64,000 bases of DNA from Manis javanica (GCF_040802235.1 NC_133167.1:98132001-98196000); one strand, 5' to 3'. Shown: positions 36,444-47,850, numbered from the stretch's first letter. The notes: generated by a model not told the origin, from the sequence alone. Program-made: numbers and translations.

Positions 36444-38046
36444 CAGATATACCTTGGTTTATCGAGCTTTGCTTTATTGTGCTTCGCAGATACTGTGTTT
36501 CTTACACATTGAAGGTGTGTGGCAACTCTTCATTGCAAAAGTCTGTTAGCGCCATTTTCCAACAAAATTTGCTCACTTCACATCTCTGGGTCACATTTTA
36601 GAAATTCCCAAAATATTTAAAATGTTTTCATTGTTACTGTTGTATTTGTTATGGTTGTCTGTAGCCAGTGATTTTTGATGTTGCAGTTTTAATTGATTTG
36701 GGGTACCATGAACCATGACAGTATAAGATGGCAAACTTAACATATAAATGTATGTGCTCTGACTGCTCCTGCAATCAGCCATCCCCTCACCTCTCTCCCT
36801 CTCCCCAGGTCTCCCTGTTCCTTGAGACACAACAATATTGAGAGTAGGTCAATTAATAACCCTACAAGGCCTCTAAGTGTTCAAGTGAAAAGAAGAGCTG
36901 CATGTCTCCCACTTTCAGTCAAAAGCTAGAAGTGATTAAACTAAGTGATTAAGACACATTAAAAGCCAAGATGAGCCAAAAGGCTATGCCTGTTGCACCA
37001 AACAGTCGAATTGTGTAAGCCAGGAAAAGTTCTTGAAATAAATTAAAAGTGTTATCCAATGAACATATGAAGGGTAAGAAAGCAGAACAGCCTGACTGCT
37101 GATATGAAGAAAGCTTTAGCGGTCTAGATAAATGATCAAATCAGTCACAGCATTGCTACAAGCTGAAGCCTAATCCAGAGCAAGGCCCTAATTCTCTTCA
37201 ATTCTGTGAAGCCTGAGAGCAGGAGGAAGCTGCAGAAGAAATGTTTGACACTAGCAGATGCTGGTTCACTAGGTTTCAGGAGAGAAGCCATCTCTGCAGC
37301 ATAGAAGTGCAAGGTGATGGAGCAAGTGCTGATATAGAAGTTGCAGCAAGTTATCCAGAAGCTGTAGCTCAGATCATTAAGGAAGGTGCTGCACTGAACG
37401 ACAGAGTTTCAGTGTAGATGAAATAGTCTTCTATTGGAAGAAGTTGCCACCTAGGATTTTCATAGCTAGAGAGGAGAAATCAGTGCCTGGCTTCAAAGCC
37501 TCAGAATACAGGCTGACTCTCTTGTTAGGGCTAAGCAGTTGGTGACTTTAAGTTGAACCCAGTGCTTATTTGCCATTCTGAATATCCTAGGGCCCTTCAG
37601 AATTATGCTAAATCTACAGTGCTTGACCTCTAGAAATGGGAATACAAAACTTGGGTTGCAGTACATCTGTTTGCAACTTGGTTTACTGAATATTTTAGCT
37701 GCACAGTTGAGACCTGCTCAGTAAAAAAATATCTTTCAAAATATTACTGCTTATTGACAGTGCACCCAGTCATCTAAGAGCTTTTATGGAGATGTATACA
37801 TAAAGATGAGGTTAATGTTGTTTTCAGGCCTGCTAATACAACATTCATTCTACAGCTCATGGATCAAGTGGTCATTTTGACTTTCAAGTCTTATGATTTA
37901 AGAAATACATTTTATAAGACTGTAGCTACCGTACATAGTGATTCCTCTGATAGATCTGGGCAACATACATTGAAAACCTTCTGGAATGGATTCACCATTC
38001 CTGATGCTGTTAAGAACATTTGTGATGCATGGGAAGAGGTAAAAAT

Positions 38047-38183
38047 ATCAACATTCACAGGCGTTCGGAAGAAGCTGATTCTGCTCCTCATTGATGACTC
38101 TGAGGTGTGACTCCTGGAAAGAAAAAACATCAACATTCAGAGGAATTTGGAAGAAGCTGATTCTACTCATTGGTGACTCTGAG
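38047..38183 (+). repeat. Tandem duplication inside Tigger1
   Basis: Two imperfect copies, offset by about 82 bp. Copy 1 starts at 38047 and copy 2 at 38129. Both run 'atcaacattca', then 'ggaagaagctgattct', then 'gatgactctgagg' or 'ggtgactctgagg'. From memory, standard Tigger1 has this segment once. The copies differ at several positions, so the duplication is not very recent. Confidence 0.8.
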
Positions 38184-38341
38184 GGGTTCAAGACTTCAGT
38201 GGAGGAAGTAACTGCGGATGTGGAAATAGCAAGAGAACTAGATTAGAAGTGAATCCTGTAGACGTGACTGAATGGCTGCAATCTCATAAAACTTAAACCA
38301 ATGAGGAGCTCCTTCTTATGGGTGAGTAAAGAAAGTGATTT

Positions 38342-38650
38342 ATTTTCTTTTAAATAAGGTATCATTGGTATACAATCTTATGAAGGTTTCACATGAGCAA
38401 CTTGTGATTCCAACATTCCCCCATATTATCAGTCCCCCTCCCCCACACCCCATTACAGTCACTGTCCATCAGCGTAGTAAGATGCTATAAAGTCATTACT
38501 ACTCTTCTCCCTGCTATACTGCCTTCTCTGTGACCTGTGTATACTGGGAGTGTTAATTATAATGCCCCTTAGTCCCCTTCTCCTTCCCTTCCCACCCGCC
38601 TTCCCCAACCCCTTCCCTTTGGCAACCGCTAGTCCCTTCTTGAAGTCTGT
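38342..38650 (-). mobile_element. Young-family L1 3'UTR, antisense
   Basis: The plus strand shows the reverse complement of the same L1 3'UTR seen on the plus strand at 47640-47850. The shared landmarks are 'ccccattacagtcactgtcc' followed by 'atcagcgtagtaagatg', and a C-rich stretch near the end. It interrupts Tigger1: the host sequence before it (38324-38341, gagtaaagaaagtgattt) is repeated in diverged form after it (38651-38667, gagtaagagtggtgtctt), a likely target-site duplication. Only about 309 bp of 3'UTR inserted, with a degraded T-rich start in place of a clean poly-A tail. Confidence 0.85.
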
Positions 38651-39251
38651 GAGTAAGAGTGGTGTCTTAAGATGGAAACTTCTCCTGGTAAAGATATTGT
38701 GAAGACTGTTGCAATGATCACAAAGGATTTAGAATATTACATATATGTACTTGAAAAAGCAGTGGTAGAGTTTGAGAGGATTGACTTCAATTTTGAAAGA
38801 AGTTCTACTGTGGGTAAAATGCTGTCAAACAGGATCACATGCTACAGAGAAATCATTTGTGAAAGGATTGACATGAACTTGTCAATCAGTGCAACATTAC
38901 ACTGCTGTTTTCTTTAAAGAAATTGCCAGTGACCCCAACCTTCAGCAACCACCACCCTGATCAGACAGCCACCATCAACATGGAGGTGAGACTGTCCATC
39001 AGCAAAAAGATTATGACTCACTGAAAACTCAGATGATGGTTAGCACATTTTGGCAGTAAAGTATTTTTTATTGAAGTATGAAAATCTTTTTAGACATAAT
39101 GCTATTGCACACTTCATATACTACATTCCAGTCTGTATATAACTTTTATATACACAGAGAAACCAAAAAATTAATTTACTTACTTTATTGCAATACTTGC
39201 TTTACTGCAGTGGTCTGGAACTCAACCTGTAGTATCTCTGAGGTATGCTTG

Positions 39252-41297
39252 TATATAAAATATATAAAATATAAATTGTGGGTAGGTGGTTCTTAATTCT
39301 GGAAATGAGCTTGAGGATTCAGCATTTCTATTTGTTGTGATTAACTTTCTCATAGTGCCTAGACTCTGCTGGGTTATGCAATGATGCTTATCATTCTCAG
39401 TGAGCCTGAGAATAAAGGCATCGTTTGACACTAGACCATAGATGTTTTATTAGCTTTGAAGTAGCATGACTGTTCTCATGCAGAGAGGATTAAAGGAAAT
39501 TTGTTCACTAACACCTCAAGATTTGGAATCCAGAAATGAAACTGAAACAGGAACAACTTATTTCCTATTCCCGCTAATAGAATTTTCTTATTTTTGTATA
39601 TGTAACATCAAGATGTAAATTATTCATGCCTAATGTCCTTTTCCATATGATTTACTGCTTCAACTCTTTCAGAATTCCACATGTCACAGGTGAGTTGGTT
39701 TTTCTGAAAGATATAAAATGAAGTAATAAAAATAGCCAGCTAATATGATAGCAGAAGGCCCCAAATGTCAGAAGAGTGTGCACTTTGGTTAAATATCAAG
39801 GCAGCTCTCATTGTGATATGGATTGTAGTGAAGGAGAAGAGCAAATAGGATGGTGACTCTTTTTTGTGCTAGCCATGGATGCAGGTTGGGAGGTTACCAG
39901 AATTTCTTCAGTTCTCATTAGACTTATTTCAGCTTACGCCTTCTCTGGAGTTTCCGAGAAGGCATAAAACATAATTTAAAGAGCATTCCTGTTGTTAAGA
40001 AGTTCCAGGCATAAGCTAATAATTACAAGATTTCAAACACAGTTTATATTCTGCCCCATTCTTTTTCCCTCCTCCAGTTTTTTGTTTCTTTTTGTTTTTA
40101 AATCACTCTTTGGGTATACTAAAAGGCACTAGTGTCTTGAATAAAGATGTTTCAGAAAAGATACTTTATTCTGTATTTGTCCTTTGTAACCAACAATTTC
40201 CAAATGCTTAGCAGCATGTATAGAATAGCCTCATAAAGCTTATAGGTAAGAGCAGTTTAAAAACTGTTTTCTCAGACAGAACAAAAGTGTTGCCAAGCCC
40301 AGGAGACTACTTAAGAATCACAGTACTAAGAGCTGGAATTGGTCTTGGAAATGATCCCTGTGTTCCAATGATAAACCAGAGGCCCAGAGAGGTGAAATTA
40401 GTTGCCTAAGATAAAAATGATAAATTGTGCAAGTGATCTTTTTATTCAGCCAGTGCACTTTAAAAGTTCCTAAGTGGGTGGTATGGCAATTGTACAGCAA
40501 AAGAGAAGTACACTAGTTGAAACAGTAGGAAAAATTTGAATATAATGTCAGAGGCCAACTCTTTTTCCCTAAGGCTTGATACTATGTCATTTGCAAATTT
40601 GAAAAGCTGGTATATGTGTGAGTGTGTTTATATTAAAAAATGTTTCTCATGGCAGCTACCTAGAAACCTGCTTTTAGTATGTTATCAATAAATTAATGAC
40701 TTTCTTTTTTGAACCTTTCTCATATGTCTTATATGCAAGTTATAGTGTGGTAGACTCTTGAATGTCATTCTGAGATGAGTCAGTTGTAACAATCTGGGAA
40801 ACATAGTTTGTAATAAAATTGTGTTTCCTTCAGTGATTGTTATGTTTTTCTGTTAAAGGCTCAGAATTTTTCTTTTCAACAGGCTTTTTTGAAATCTGGC
40901 AAAGAAACATCAGGCTCAGTCGCCTGATCGGTGATTCTTTGGTTCCCACTTGGCTATTCAGTATTTTCCATTTTTCTTCAACTTTTCCTTGAACATCTCC
41001 TTGACGTGTTGTTAAAGCAACTCAGCAGTTTTACTCACAGGAATCTGGATTCTGTGGGATGGTCCACCTCAGCTCTGCCAGGCAGACAACCCCATGGGAG
41101 ACTTGGAAGGGTGAAGTGGGGGGGCAATTGAGCAGAGACCATGTGGGGAAAGGGTGACATTTATAGAAAATACTTGGTTCTTCAGGGATGCTCTGGTGGA
41201 TGTTTAAGTATCAGATCCCCGAGTGGCAACAAAAGTTGGTTTCCTTGGCCTGCCAGAGATACTGTAAGCTGTCTAGTATCCTGTAATTAAGTGATTT
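39252..41297. other. Unassigned stretch
   Basis: Mostly unrecognised AT-rich sequence. 40860-41160 is somewhat GC-richer without a known signature. One MIR-like patch is annotated separately. Confidence 0.45.
40315..40460 (+). repeat. MIR-like SINE core
   Basis: The pattern 'actaagagctggaattggtcttggaaatgatcc...gataaaccagaggcccagagaggtgaaattagttgcctaag' resembles the MIR3/Ther-1 arrangement ('agagctggaaggggccttagagatca...aactgaggcccagagaggttaagtgacttgcc'). Confidence 0.5.
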
Positions 41298-41302
41298 CAG
41301 TT

Positions 41303-41651
41303 TGTATTCATCTGCCCAGGCTGCCATAACAAAATGTCACATTCTGGGTGGCTTACACAACAGAAATTAATTTCTCGCAGTTCTGGAGGATGGAAAGTCC
41401 CAGATCAAAGTTCAGCAGGGTCAGTTTCTGGAGAGAGCCCTCTTTCTGGCTTGCAGATGACCGTATTCTTGCTGTGTCCTTACTGGGCAAAGAGAAGGGA
41501 ATAAGCCCTCTGGTGTCTCTTCTCATAAGGACACAAATCCTTTCGGATCAGGGCCCTTCTCTTAGGAACTTACTACTCTCCACATGCAGTCACATTCGCA
41601 GTTAGGGCTTCAACATGTGGATTTTTGAAGAACACAATTCAGCCCATAGCT
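41303..41651 (-). mobile_element. Solo MST-type MaLR LTR, antisense
   Basis: Antisense MaLR LTR landmarks are clear: 'caggctgccataacaaaatg', 'gggtggcttacacaacagaaatt', 'cgcagttctggagg', 'cttgctgtgtcctta', 'gttagggcttcaacatgtgg' and the terminal 'cagcccatagc'. An exact 5-bp target duplication, CAGTT, flanks it at 41298-41302 and 41652-41656. No internal retroviral sequence is attached, so it is a solo LTR. The last base is mutated from the expected CA end. It has no coding capacity. Confidence 0.9.
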
Positions 41652-41899
41652 CAGTTTAAACTATTAGAATGGATTCTGGTTTTGGTAATGACCTTGATCA
41701 AAATACATGGGTATAATTTCCAGTTTAAAATCTAAATGTATTTAGAAGAACCAGATGCTATTGTATGATCTTAGCAAATTTGATCTTGATTCTTTTTCTA
41801 TCAATGTTAAATGTACTAAATACCCCTTAATAGTAAGAGTAGACAGAAAAAGAAGCTGAATTTTTTTTTTTCATTTCTTTCTCAGTTTAATATATGACT

Positions 41900-42690
41900 T
41901 AAAATTTTTAATACAATTTATTGGGGTACAATTTGTATGCAATAATTTAATGCACTCATTTTAAACATGCATGTAATCAGTTTGACCACAGTGTATACCC
42001 ATTAACCATCATCAGATACTAGATATAGAACATTTCCATCACTCCAAAACATTTCCTTATGTCTTTTTCCAATGACAAGTATTTATAATAAAGTTTATAA
42101 ACTTAAGGTATTGACTGGACCTTATTGTAACCCAGATAATGCCTAATATAATTTCTATCACAGTAGTTTAGTTTTGCATGTTGTAGAACTCCATATAGAT
42201 GGAATCATACAGTATGTAGACTCTTATTCTGGCTCCTTTCATGTCAGTATTTTTGAGGCTTATCCACATTGTGGAATGTATATGTGATCCATTTCTGTTG
42301 AGAAACATTTTGTTGATGCCATCATTTGTTTGTTCATATTGATGGATATTTTAGCTGTTTCCAGTATGGGGCAATTATAAGTAAAGCTTCTATGAACATT
42401 CAAATACAAATCTTTTTGTAGACATAAGTTTTCTTTTCTCTTGTATAAATACCCAGGAGTGGAGGTGGCTCATAATGTATGTTTATGTTTGACTTTATGA
42501 GAAACTCCAAATGTTTCCAAAGTGTTTGTTCCTTTTCAATTCCCACCAGCAATGCAGAGGAGGTCCAGATGCTCCTTATCTTCACCAGCGCTTGCTGTTG
42601 TCAGTCTTATTCTTTTAGCTATTCGAGTGGGTATGTAGTAGTCTATTATAATTTGCATTTTTTAGTGGCTAATGATGATGATCTTAAGCT
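41900..42690 (-). mobile_element. Old L1 3' end (L1M), antisense
   Basis: The plus strand shows the antisense L1M 3'-end order: 'aatacaatttattggggtacaattt', 'actccatatagatggaatcatacagtatgtag', 'ggctcctttcatgtcag', 'cccaggagtgg', 'tttccaaagtg' and 'caattcccaccagcaatgcagagg'. A T-run at 41861-41871 sits just before it and may be the antisense tail. All frames are broken. Confidence 0.85.
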
Positions 42691-43099
42691 CTGTTTATTA
42701 CAACTGTAGCTGCATATATAACCTAAAATCTTTCTGTGTTTTCTTTACATTTCATTTTGTATATTTTCCCCTTACTCTAGCTTTGGTATATCTTAGGTGA
42801 TACACATAATTTTCTTTTATAGGAGTACTTGGTGATGTGCAAGTATTGCATTTATTATCCATAACCTTTTGGATTTGAACTAATGAGAAAAATCTGTTAT
42901 GCCACCTTGATTTCTGAAAGTATTTTCTCATTTTCTTCCTCATAGTATTCCTTATAATAAGAGCCACAATTACCTTTGAAATGATCTCTTTGCATTGTGG
43001 AGTCATCATAGATACTTGTTTTTTTCCTAATCTTTTGAAATTTTCCTTGTACATTTATAAAGTTAAGGTATAGATTGGATCATAACTCATTATAATTTT

Positions 43100-43460
43100 A
43101 CATTCACTCAATCATTTATTTATAAATTCAACAAAAAATTGTTGTGCCATTATTCTGCATCAGACATAATTCTATGGAAAAGGGGATACAGCAGAGAACA
43201 AGGCAAACATACAATGTTGGGGGATGATTCTAGATGCTATATGACCTAGGTATTTTCTGTTAGTTTTTATATTGCAACTTAACTAACTGTTGCTTGATTG
43301 CTTAAACATATTTTTGAGCACTTGCAGATACTAGGCACTGCCGGGAAACAAAATGAATGAATAAATATAGCGAGTTTTTAGTGCTTTATGAGGAATAGTT
43401 ATTAGCTGAGTAAAAAATCACATAGTAGGAATGACACTAGGTGCTGTCCTGAAACAGAAA
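43100..43460 (-). repeat. L2-like LINE 3' ends, antisense
   Basis: 'aatcatttatttataaattcaacaaaaaattgttgtgcc' followed by 'ggggatacagcagagaacaaggcaaa' (43100-43215) matches the antisense L2 terminal pattern. A second, weaker similar patch begins near 43310 ('tttttgagcacttgcagatactaggcactgc'). Confidence 0.45.
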
Positions 43461-44584
43461 CACCCATAAAACAAGCTTATATATTTATCAAAATGTTGAC
43501 AAACGTTGTGACTAAAACTTGTATGAACTTACTGTGTATTTCCTCTAGGAGTTCAGTATTTGCTAATTCAGTCTTGACAGTGACTTTATAGAACTTATAT
43601 AATTACAGCAAATATGAGAATCACCTGTGTGTGTATCCATATGTGCATTGTGAAAAGACACATGCAATAATTGCTCAAAAGATATGTATCTTCTTGAAGA
43701 TAACAGTATATGTTTTATAGAGGAGTTGTCATTCATGATAATCCATGAAGAAAGTGTAGAATTTTATCTGGTATAGCTGTAGCTAATGGAATCCTAATAA
43801 AAGTCAAGAAAACAAAGTCAGAGATTTGGGAATGTTCAGAGATATCTAGGGAGTTGAGCTTAAGCACAGAGTTCAGATAAAGGGGCTTGTGCCATATTGT
43901 GTTGAACTTCACACAGAAGGGAAAAATGCTATGGTTTATTTTAAAATAATTACTAATTCAATATTCAGTCCTTGGGTTAAAAATAGTGCCCGAAATCCTC
44001 TTGTAATTTTCCAGTAAAATATCTACTAATAAAAATAAAGCCAAAATTCACAATAACACACAAAGTAGGCCTGATAATCCACACTGGTGATATTTGGAAG
44101 GCATTTCCAGCAACTGAAAGACCAATAGAACAGGTTGTCTCCTGGAAACGAGAGTAGAGTTGCTGACCCTGGCTCAGAAATATAAGGTCTTTAAGTGAGT
44201 CTCTCTTCTATGTGAATAGCCAGAACACTGTTCCTTCCTCCTTTAACACACTCACATGCTTTAGTCCAGGAACAAGTGAGAGAAAGAAAAGGAGCTGTAG
44301 GATGATGATTGCATCATCACATGTCCTGAGTTGTGCATTTTCTGCCTTACATACTGACATTTGATCCAGGGTCAGGCACATAGACAGCTGGACTTTTGTA
44401 ACCCTGGGCATGAATGGGCAGCAAGCAGGAGCAGTTGAAAACCCTAAAGGGGAGATTCAAGTGGAAAGGTAAACAGTGGGGAGGATTGGTGAACTTTGAG
44501 GGGTGTACTCATTGAGGGTGAGCACATTAGGAAGAAGCGAGAAAATCAATGCCCCAACCTCACTTCTTTCCCCCGACTTGAGTT

Positions 44585-44705
44585 CTTGTTCTTGGATGAA
44601 CCCAACCAGAAGCCAGAGGCAAAGGAGCATTTTGATTTAATCTACATGGATGAGTTTCCCAGAGAACAGAGGAAGATACAAAAGAGTGGTGAATGGATCT
44701 AAAGT
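44585..44705 (+). mobile_element. Possible LTR fragment
   Basis: The succession 'gaacccaaccagaagccagaggcaaaggagc', then 'agagaacagaggaag' and 'gtggtgaatggatctaaag' resembles a segment shared by several ERVL-class LTRs. Termini were not found and the family is not assigned. Confidence 0.35.
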
Positions 44706-44719
44706 TGCTAAAGGGGAGA

Positions 44720-44816
44720 ACACATGCACAACACACATAATGCACATGCACACATGTATACATGGTACACAAACACACACATATACGCAGACCACACACA
44801 TACACATACACATGGT
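44720..44816. repeat. CA-rich interrupted microsatellite
   Basis: Irregular (CA)n with (ACAT)/(GCACA) interruptions over about 97 bp. The Cys/Val/Tyr-rich minus-strand frame (44560-44838) is a translation of this tract. Confidence 0.85.
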
Positions 44817-45299
44817 ATAGGTAATACCTAGGCATCAAGTTTCTTAAAATCCATTGTACAGTAAAATTTTGCAGTATTTTTCAGCTTATAATTAGATGTG
44901 CCAGTAGTTCAAATTTCTATGAATGGCTATTTCTAATTGTTGAAATTCATTAAACTTAATTCCCTTTAGATTTAACAGAATGGTGAAATATCTGTCTTCA
45001 GTATAATTTAAGATTAAGGCTGCATAAAGGTACAACACTTGGCTCTTTGAATGTATTAGTCCTGCGTCCCTTTAGTCCTGAATAAGAGAATGACACATTC
45101 CAGGGACTGTCCTGAGTGAGGAAATTACCAAGTAACAATGTTCTAATGCTAAGTCTAGAGACTTCCTGTTATAGCTTTCGCTGGGATGAAGAGAGCTTGG
45201 AAGTCTGGCTTTCAACAAATAATTACAAAGGATGCCAAGTAAAAACAGTCTGAAGAGATGAAGCAAACATCAGAATTGGGCTCAGTGGCACAGAATTTG

Positions 45300-46130
45300 G
45301 AATTAGCAGATGGAATGCAAAATCATTATGATTATCATGTTAAGAGCACTAATAAAAAAAAGTGGAGGACACAGAAAAACAGGTGGATTATGCTAGCAGA
45401 GAAATGGAAACTCTAAGGAAGAATAAAAAAGAAATTCTAGAGATAAAAAATATGGAAACAGAAATGAAGAATTCCTTTGATGGGCTCATCAGTGGATATG
45501 ATGCAGTAGAGGAAAGAATTAGTGACCTGCAATATATGTCAATAGGAATGTTCTAGACTGAAATTCAAAGAGAAGAAAAAGAATAATAAAATAAAAACAG
45601 AGCATCTAAGAAATGTTGAACAGTTGTTAAGAGATGTAGCATATATCTAATTGGATTACCAGAAGGAGAAAAAAAGACAACTGAGCTAAAGAAATATTTG
45701 CAGTAATGATGCATGAGAACTTTCCAAAATTAGAGACATCATATCACAAGTCTGGTTAGTTCAGAGAACATCTACAAGGGTAAATATTAAAAAATTTACA
45801 CCCAAGGTTATCATATCCAAACTTCAGAAAACACAGAGACCATCTTGAAAGAAGCTAGATATGGGGGAGCATTTTACCTAAAGGGGAGCAAGGGTAAGAA
45901 TTACAGATTTCTCATCAGAAACCAAGCAAGCAAGGAGAGAGCAGAGTGGAGAGAGTAATGAAAGAAAAAAAACCTACTAACTTAAAGTTCTCTCAGGAGC
46001 AATTATCCTTCAGAAGTGAAGGAGAAAGAAGGACTTTCTCAAACAAACACTGAGGGTCTTCATCACCAGCTGATATGCTGCGAAACAAACATTATAAGTA
46101 GTTCTTCAGGAAGAAGAAAAATGATAGAGG
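45300..46130 (+). pseudogene. L1 ORF1 relic
   Basis: Remains of the L1 ORF1 RNA-binding protein, which in live elements has a coiled coil, an RRM and a C-terminal domain and forms trimers on L1 RNA. A 64-codon frame (45362-45556) is Glu/Lys/Met-rich with heptad-like spacing and contains 'EERISDLQ', typical of the coiled-coil to RRM junction. Downstream, out of frame, are 'ggattaccagaaggagaa' (the conserved 'G-P-E-E' type motif), 'gagaactttccaaaatta' and 'ttctcaggagcaattatcctt'. Multiple frameshifts and stops make it non-functional. Confidence 0.72.
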
Positions 46131-46305
46131 TCAGAAACTTGGATCTACATAAAGAAAGGGAGAGCTTTGGAACAGGATTAGAGGCAAGTAAAACATCTTT
46201 TCCTTTTCTTACTCTTAATTGAGCTAAAAGATGATGATCCTAAAGTAATAATAACAACCCTATATTGAGTAATTGTGGTATAAGGGTACATGAAATAAAT
46301 GATAA

Positions 46306-46672
46306 TGTATTAGTTCTCTCAGGCTGCTATAACAAAACAGCACAATATCAAAATACCAAATGGGTGGCTTAAACAACATTTATTTCTCATCATTCTGGAG
46401 GCTGGGAAGTTTAAGAGCCAGGGTTGGCCTATTGAGTTCCTGGTAAAGTCCTGTTCTTGGGTGGTAGATGGATGCTTTCTTGCTGTGTCCTCACCTGGTT
46501 GAGAGAGCTCTGCTGGCTCTCCTTCTTCCTCTTCTCCATCCATCATAGGGCCCCACCCGTATGACTTCATCTAAATCCAATTATCACCAAAGGCCTTATC
46601 TCCAAATACTGTCACTTTGGAAGCAAGGGCTTCAACGTATGTTTGTGGGGGGATACAATTCATTCTACAGCA
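46306..46672 (-). mobile_element. Solo MST-type MaLR LTR, antisense
   Basis: Antisense MaLR LTR landmarks: 'tgtattagttctctcaggctgctataacaaaa', 'gggtggcttaaacaacatttatttctc', 'cattctggaggctgggaag', 'cttgctgtgtcctcac', 'ggccccaccc', 'ggcttcaacgtatg'. It runs TG to CA. The flanks GATAA (46301-46305) and GATAG (46673-46677) differ by one base and are the probable 5-bp target duplication. It lies inside the older L1. No internal retroviral sequence is present. Confidence 0.88.
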
Positions 46673-46932
46673 GATAGCAAAGTCATAGGGATAGAAGGGA
46701 ACAATGAAAAATACTCTGTTGTAAAGTATTTGAAGTGGTGGAGTGCTCTTTGGAGGTGAAATAGGCTTCATTAAAAGTGTATATTACATACTCTAAGGAA
46801 TGCACTACTAGATTTTCAAAGAATGGAAATGTTGTGTGAGGAGAGGTGATGAAATAGAATCATATAAAATATTTAAGTAAAATGAGAGAAGGCAAAATAA
46901 TGAGAGGAAAATAGATCAAATTGCAAAGAATA

Positions 46933-47850
46933 GAAGAAATTCAGATGGCCAACAGACACATGAAAAGTTGCTCCACATCGCTAGTTATCAGAGAAATGCA
47001 AATTAAAACCACAATGAGATATCACCTCACACCAGTAAGGATGGCTACTATCCAAAAGACAAACAACAACAAATGTTGGCGAGGTTGTGGAGAAAGGGGA
47101 ACCCCCCTACGCTGCTGGTGGGAATGTAAATTAGTTCAACCATTATGGATGGAGGTTCCTCAAAATGCTCAAAATAGACTTACCATTTGACCTAGGAATT
47201 CCACTTCTAGGAATTTACCCTAAGAATGCAGCACTCCAGTTTGAAAAAGGCAGATGCACCCCTATGTTTATCGCAGCACTATTTACAATAGCCAAGAAAT
47301 GGAAGCAACCTAAGTGTCCATCAGTAGATGAATGGATAAAGAAGATGTGGTACATATACATAATGGAATATTATTCAGCCATAAGAAGAAAACAAATCCT
47401 ACCATTTGCAACAACATGGATGGAGCTAGAGGGTATTATGCTCAGTGAAATAAGCCAAGCAGAGAAAGACAAATGCCAAATGATTTCACTCATCTGTGGA
47501 GTATAAGAACAAAGGTAAAACTGAAGGAACCAAACAGCAGCAGAATCACAGAACCCAAAAATGGACTAACAGGTACCAAAGGGAAAGAGACTGGGGAGAA
47601 TGGCAGGGTAGGGAGGGATAAGGGCAGGGAAGAAGAAAGGGGGTATTATGATTAGCATATATAATGTGGGGGGTGGGGGAAAGGGGAGGGCTTTGCAACA
47701 CAGAGAAGACAAGTAGTGGTTCTACAACATCTTACTATGCTGATGGACAGTGACTGTAATGGGGTTTGTGGGGGGGACTCAGGGTAGAGGAGAGCCTAGT
47801 AAACATAATGTTCTTCATGTAATTGTAGATTAATGATAACAAAATAAAAA
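46933..47850 (+). mobile_element. Young-family 5'-truncated L1
   Basis: A well-preserved L1 3' portion: the ORF2 C-terminal coding region, a G-rich 3'UTR with 'gatggacagtgactgtaatgg', and an A-rich tail at 47840-47853. It is bounded by a 15-bp target duplication, aaattgcaaagaata at 46918-46932 and aaattgcaaggaata at 47851-47865, differing at one base. This insertion splits the older L1. The 3'UTR is shared with the antisense copy in Tigger1, so both belong to one family. The 5' truncation is typical of target-primed reverse transcription. The element cannot be active: the upstream ORFs are absent and ORF2 is frameshifted. Confidence 0.95.
46951..47506 (+). pseudogene. L1 ORF2 C-terminal relic
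   Basis: End of the L1 endonuclease/reverse-transcriptase protein, downstream of the RT domain. The first frame (to about 47155) contains the cysteine-rich segment [19 protein letters not shown], a CCHC-like motif typical of the L1 ORF2 C-terminus. The second frame (47165-47506) continues with PLLGIYP, FIAALFTIAKKWKQPKCPS and MEYYSAIRR and ends at a TAA (47504-47506). The shift between frames lies near 47155, where a short deletion of about 8 bases relative to the usual L1 sequence is apparent. Coding sequence is otherwise well preserved, consistent with a comparatively recent insertion. Confidence 0.9.

Larger units (their letters stand above)
36866..39043 (+). pseudogene. Tigger1 transposase, decayed
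   Basis: Relic of a pogo/Tigger-type transposase, which in live form has an N-terminal CENP-B-like DNA-binding part and a C-terminal DDE nuclease part. The expected start codon before the 'gcctctaagtgttcaag' segment is lost (AAG-type sequence at about 36866). Frames are broken throughout. The longest remaining pieces are 83 codons at 37859-38110 (MDQVVILTFKSYDLRNTF..., corresponding to the region after the nuclease core) and 81 codons at 38672-38917. The reading region is interrupted by an 82-bp tandem duplication at 38047-38183 and by an antisense L1 at 38342-38650. It ends with a TAG at 39041-39043. Not functional. Confidence 0.85.
36444..39251 (+). mobile_element. Tigger1 DNA transposon, near full length
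   Basis: The left end starts CAGATATACCTTGGTTTATC. The right end, reverse-complemented, starts CAAGCATACCTCAGAGATAC. Both are Tigger1-like inverted repeats, and TA lies immediately outside on each side (36442-36443, 39252-39253). Between them the 5' leader, a transposase reading region and the 3' leader occur in order. The span is 2,808 bp. Removing the inner L1 with one target copy (about 326 bp) and the extra duplicate unit (about 82 bp) leaves about 2.4 kb, the usual Tigger1 length. Many stops and frameshifts make it inactive. Tigger1 belongs to the pogo-related Tc1/mariner group. Confidence 0.93.
43461..45240. other. Largely unassigned stretch
   Basis: Contains an LTR-like patch (44585-44705) and a CA-rich tract (44720-44816), annotated separately. 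The remainder shows no gene or recognised repeat. Confidence 0.45.

Noticed and set aside
37859..38917. Possible domesticated transposase gene
   Set aside because: The start codon is lost, frames are broken by many stops and two insertions, and no long frame survives. The element is a decayed transposon, not a co-opted gene.
44560..44838. Cys/Val/Tyr-rich minus-strand frame
   Set aside because: It is an artefact of the CA-rich tract.
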